A stretch of 24,271 nucleotides of DNA from JAJZSS01 sp964463505. GTDB taxonomy: Bacteria; Chloroflexota; Anaerolineae; Anaerolineales; UBA4823. The notes below the pieces were generated by a model, which saw nothing but the letters and a program-made list of their open reading frames with translations, was not told the origin of the DNA and did no database searches. The position numbers were made by a program, and so were the translations under genes. This document shows positions 22,643 to 24,271 of the stretch, one piece after another; the first letter of the stretch is position 1, and each line of letters begins with the position of its first letter. The DNA lies in contig CAYXDC010000049.1 of assembly GCA_964463505.1 (NCBI GenBank), positions 1 through 24,271 on the forward strand, read 5' to 3'.

Positions 22643-24114
22643 GCTTTCACCTCCTGGGAAGATGATAAATTGACATCCTTTTTCCATCGCCCATTTTTCG
22701 AGAAGAAATCGACCAGCAGCCAGATAAGGAAAGCGGCCAGTGCTAAAAGGACGATCACCAAAGCCAGATCTGCCAGAACCATCAAAGTATCCACAGTCGG
22801 CTGCTGGCTGGCTTCATCGACAAACAAACGTTTCATACCAAAGACAGTCACAGAGCCAAATGCCAGATCCGAGAAAATTATCACTGCCCAGCCAAAGATT
22901 TTCCGCGCCCGTCCTTGCAATCCCATCAGGTCTGCATAATAAAAGAGCATCACCGTAGCCGTCAGCGTGGCCAGAATATGCCAGTGCCCTGCCAGGAGGA
23001 TGCGCTCATCGCGATATGGCCAGACGCGAATTATTTCATCCAGCCGCACGGCCATGAATATACCCACCCCACTGACTGTGAAGTTCATGAAGATCATTTG
23101 CCATAACGATCCAAACTTTAATGGATCATCGACCAATGCAGCCAATCTTATGAATAAACCTGCTTTCTTAAGTCCACGCTTTTCCAATCCTGTGCGGATT
23201 AATCTCCCAAAGCCATAGATCACCAAAAATAAGGCGCCTAACAAGATAAATGTTGAGCCAACATAAATCGTGGTGTGCGCCCATTCCACGACCATCACCG
23301 ACCAGGCTCCAAAAGTCAAGATCACTGACCCAACGATATAGAGAGGCATAGCCATTTTTTGCCAGATGCCTTTGAAATCCAACCAGCGCCCAATCACCAG
23401 CGATACGCCTGTTGTTAACAACGCCAACATAATATGTAGATGTCCGATAATTGATTTTTGCAGGATGGTTTTATGAGGCTCGCGAATTGTGGTTTCGGCC
23501 AGGAAGGTTTCAAATCCATTGCCATAGTACATACCCGCAATCGCCCCAAAAAAAGATGATCCCAACATGGCAACAGCAACCACAAAAAATGCAGTGCGCT
23601 CGAGATCCAAACCACTCCGTGTACGGGCGTAAGCAGTATCTGAAATGTAGTATTCTTTGCGCCATGGCCAGAGAGCGGCTGCCAACAACACACCAGCCCA
23701 GAATACCAGAGCCTGTCCCGTAATGAACAGGCCATGATAAATCCAGTTATGGCCAAAATAACCAAAAGCCAGGCCAAAGAACATAGCCATCATGTAGCCT
23801 ACCGTAACCGTGGCATTAACTTTGACCCGCTCGCACTCTTTCATCGATATAATGCCGGTGATAAAGTAAACCTGGATCGCCACCACTGCCATGGCAATGC
23901 TGTGGTAAAGCATAATCATACGACCTTCCCGCTCAGCCTGGAAGATGCTCATGCCTAATAAATCAATCATGAACTCCTTTACCCCCAGCTCTGCCAGTGG
24001 TCCTGAGAGCGTGCCCCACACAGCAGATACCAGCGCTATCAGGCCAATGGCTACCATGGAAAGGCCGCGCGTGGAACTGAACAGATAGTTGAAACGTTCT
24101 TTGACTCCTTGCAT
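22639..24114 (-). CDS. Divergent heme-copper oxidase subunit I / NorB-like membrane protein
   Basis: This 491-residue, 12-helix protein has a length near NorB or CcoN. Histidines fall at the expected positions of the fold: His71 in TM2 (LYHSIAMA), His225 and His227 in TM6 (IGHLHIM), His280 in TM7 (EWAHTTIYVG) and His377/His379 in TM10 (AGHWHIL). TM10 GHxH matches the high-spin/low-spin heme ligand pair. TM7 aligns with the WAHH of oxidases, but the second His is Thr281, so one CuB/FeB ligand is missing or replaced. The cross-linked Tyr of A-type oxidases (His+4 in TM6) is Met229. Stretches 71-120, 225-275 and 377-427 resemble each other, as expected from the three-fold symmetry of the fold. 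It heads a five-gene operon with an FNR-like site upstream. NO, O2 or another oxide is a possible substrate. No subunit II is visible. Confidence 0.8.
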   Translation of the reverse strand: MQGVKERFNYLFSSTRGLSMVAIGLIALVSAVWGTLSGPLAELGVKEFMIDLLGMSIFQAEREGRMIMLYHSIAMAVVAIQVYFITGIISMKECERVKVNATVTVGYMMAMFFGLAFGYFGHNWIYHGLFITGQALVFWAGVLLAAALWPWRKEYYISDTAYARTRSGLDLERTAFFVVAVAMLGSSFFGAIAGMYYGNGFETFLAETTIREPHKTILQKSIIGHLHIMLALLTTGVSLVIGRWLDFKGIWQKMAMPLYIVGSVILTFGAWSVMVVEWAHTTIYVGSTFILLGALFLVIYGFGRLIRTGLEKRGLKKAGLFIRLAALVDDPLKFGSLWQMIFMNFTVSGVGIFMAVRLDEIIRVWPYRDERILLAGHWHILATLTATVMLFYYADLMGLQGRARKIFGWAVIIFSDLAFGSVTVFGMKRLFVDEASQQPTVDTLMVLADLALVIVLLALAAFLIWLLVDFFSKNGRWKKDVNLSSSQEVKA

Positions 24115-24177
24115 TTATCAGTGCTCCTTTCAACTCATAACGACCAACCAGCAGCCTTTCCACATGGCAGCATCTTA

Positions 24178-24197
24178 GAAGGTGGTTATCCACCTTC
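24178..24197 (-). other. Leader hairpin of the respiratory operon
   Basis: A perfect 8-bp stem (GAAGGTGG at 24178-24185, CCACCTTC at 24190-24197) has a 4-nt loop in the roughly 96-nt predicted 5' leader. It may stabilise the transcript. No riboswitch family is recognised. Confidence 0.45.
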
Positions 24198-24216
24198 CAA
24201 TTTTGTGGTCATCTTG

Positions 24217-24222
24217 ACTATA
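24217..24222 (-). promoter_or_regulatory. Predicted -10 box of the respiratory operon
   Basis: On the minus strand these bases read TATAGT. A transcription start near 24210 follows, about 96 nt before the ATG at 24114. The box is placed exactly as needed for activation from the palindrome at 24245-24258. Confidence 0.6.
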
Positions 24223-24244
24223 ATCGGGTATCATAAAATCCGCA

Positions 24245-24258
24245 TTGACTTAAGTCAA
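24245..24258. promoter_or_regulatory. FNR/Dnr-type (CRP-FNR family) binding site
   Basis: TTGACTTAAGTCAA is a perfect 14-bp palindrome with the TTGAx-N4-xTCAA layout of FNR, Dnr and Nnr sites. Its centre is 41.5 bases upstream of the start predicted from the TATAGT box, the standard class II activator position. Confidence 0.75.
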
Positions 24259-24271
24259 AATATCAATTTTC

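Noticed and set aside
22205..22939. Open frame of 244 codons antisense to the FGE-fold and oxidase-like genes
   Set aside because: It spans the overlapping ends of two clear genes on the other strand and shows no recognisable motif.

Overview
The window looks like a chromosomal piece of a Chloroflexota bacterium, most likely class Anaerolineae and probably from a metagenome assembly. This is inferred from gene style only: a MalT/LuxR-type regulator with a TPR region, an array of DUF4386 membrane proteins, DUF2270, an LVIVD-repeat remnant and mid-range GC. A run of 100 N at 13541-13640 is a scaffold gap. No tRNA, rRNA, CRISPR array or insertion sequence was seen.

Left part (1-5692). The 3' end of a LuxR/MalT regulator closes with a textbook terminator. 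A small soluble protein of unknown function follows, then a tight co-directional run: DUF4386 protein, small membrane protein, second DUF4386 protein, two tandemly duplicated membrane proteins, and a zinc-free quinone-oxidoreductase-like enzyme. A bidirectional terminator separates this from the next block.

Middle part (5693-18710). On the minus strand lie a rhomboid protease, an MFS transporter, an EamA transporter and an anaerobic sulfatase-maturase-type radical SAM enzyme. Divergent from the last is a NagB-like sugar-phosphate deaminase/isomerase. Next comes a minus-strand carbohydrate block, in transcription order: NagA deacetylase, ROK repressor, FSA-like transaldolase, divergent triosephosphate isomerase, LarA-family racemase/epimerase, SIS sugar isomerase and a zinc-free MDR dehydrogenase. 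A 29-bp perfect palindrome sits just upstream of the ROK gene, and a near-copy (25 of 28 arm positions) lies between the radical SAM and NagB-like genes. This links the two loci into one likely amino-sugar regulon. Several enzymes depart from their families at key positions (NagB Asp to His, LarA His to Asn, altered TIM phosphate loops), so the true substrate may not be plain GlcNAc.

Right part (18711-24271). A DUF2270 membrane protein and a broken LVIVD propeller fragment precede a compact minus-strand five-gene operon: a divergent heme-copper-oxidase/NO-reductase-like 12-TM protein, an FGE-fold lipoprotein without the catalytic cysteines, a heme O synthase, a small polytopic membrane protein and a zinc-ribbon protein. 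Upstream is a perfect FNR/Dnr-type palindrome whose centre falls at -41.5 from the start predicted by a good -10 box. I regard this oxygen- or NO-responsive respiratory module, with its altered TM7 metal-ligand motif (WAHT where WAHH is usual), as the best candidate for an undescribed system. The sugar block is the second candidate.
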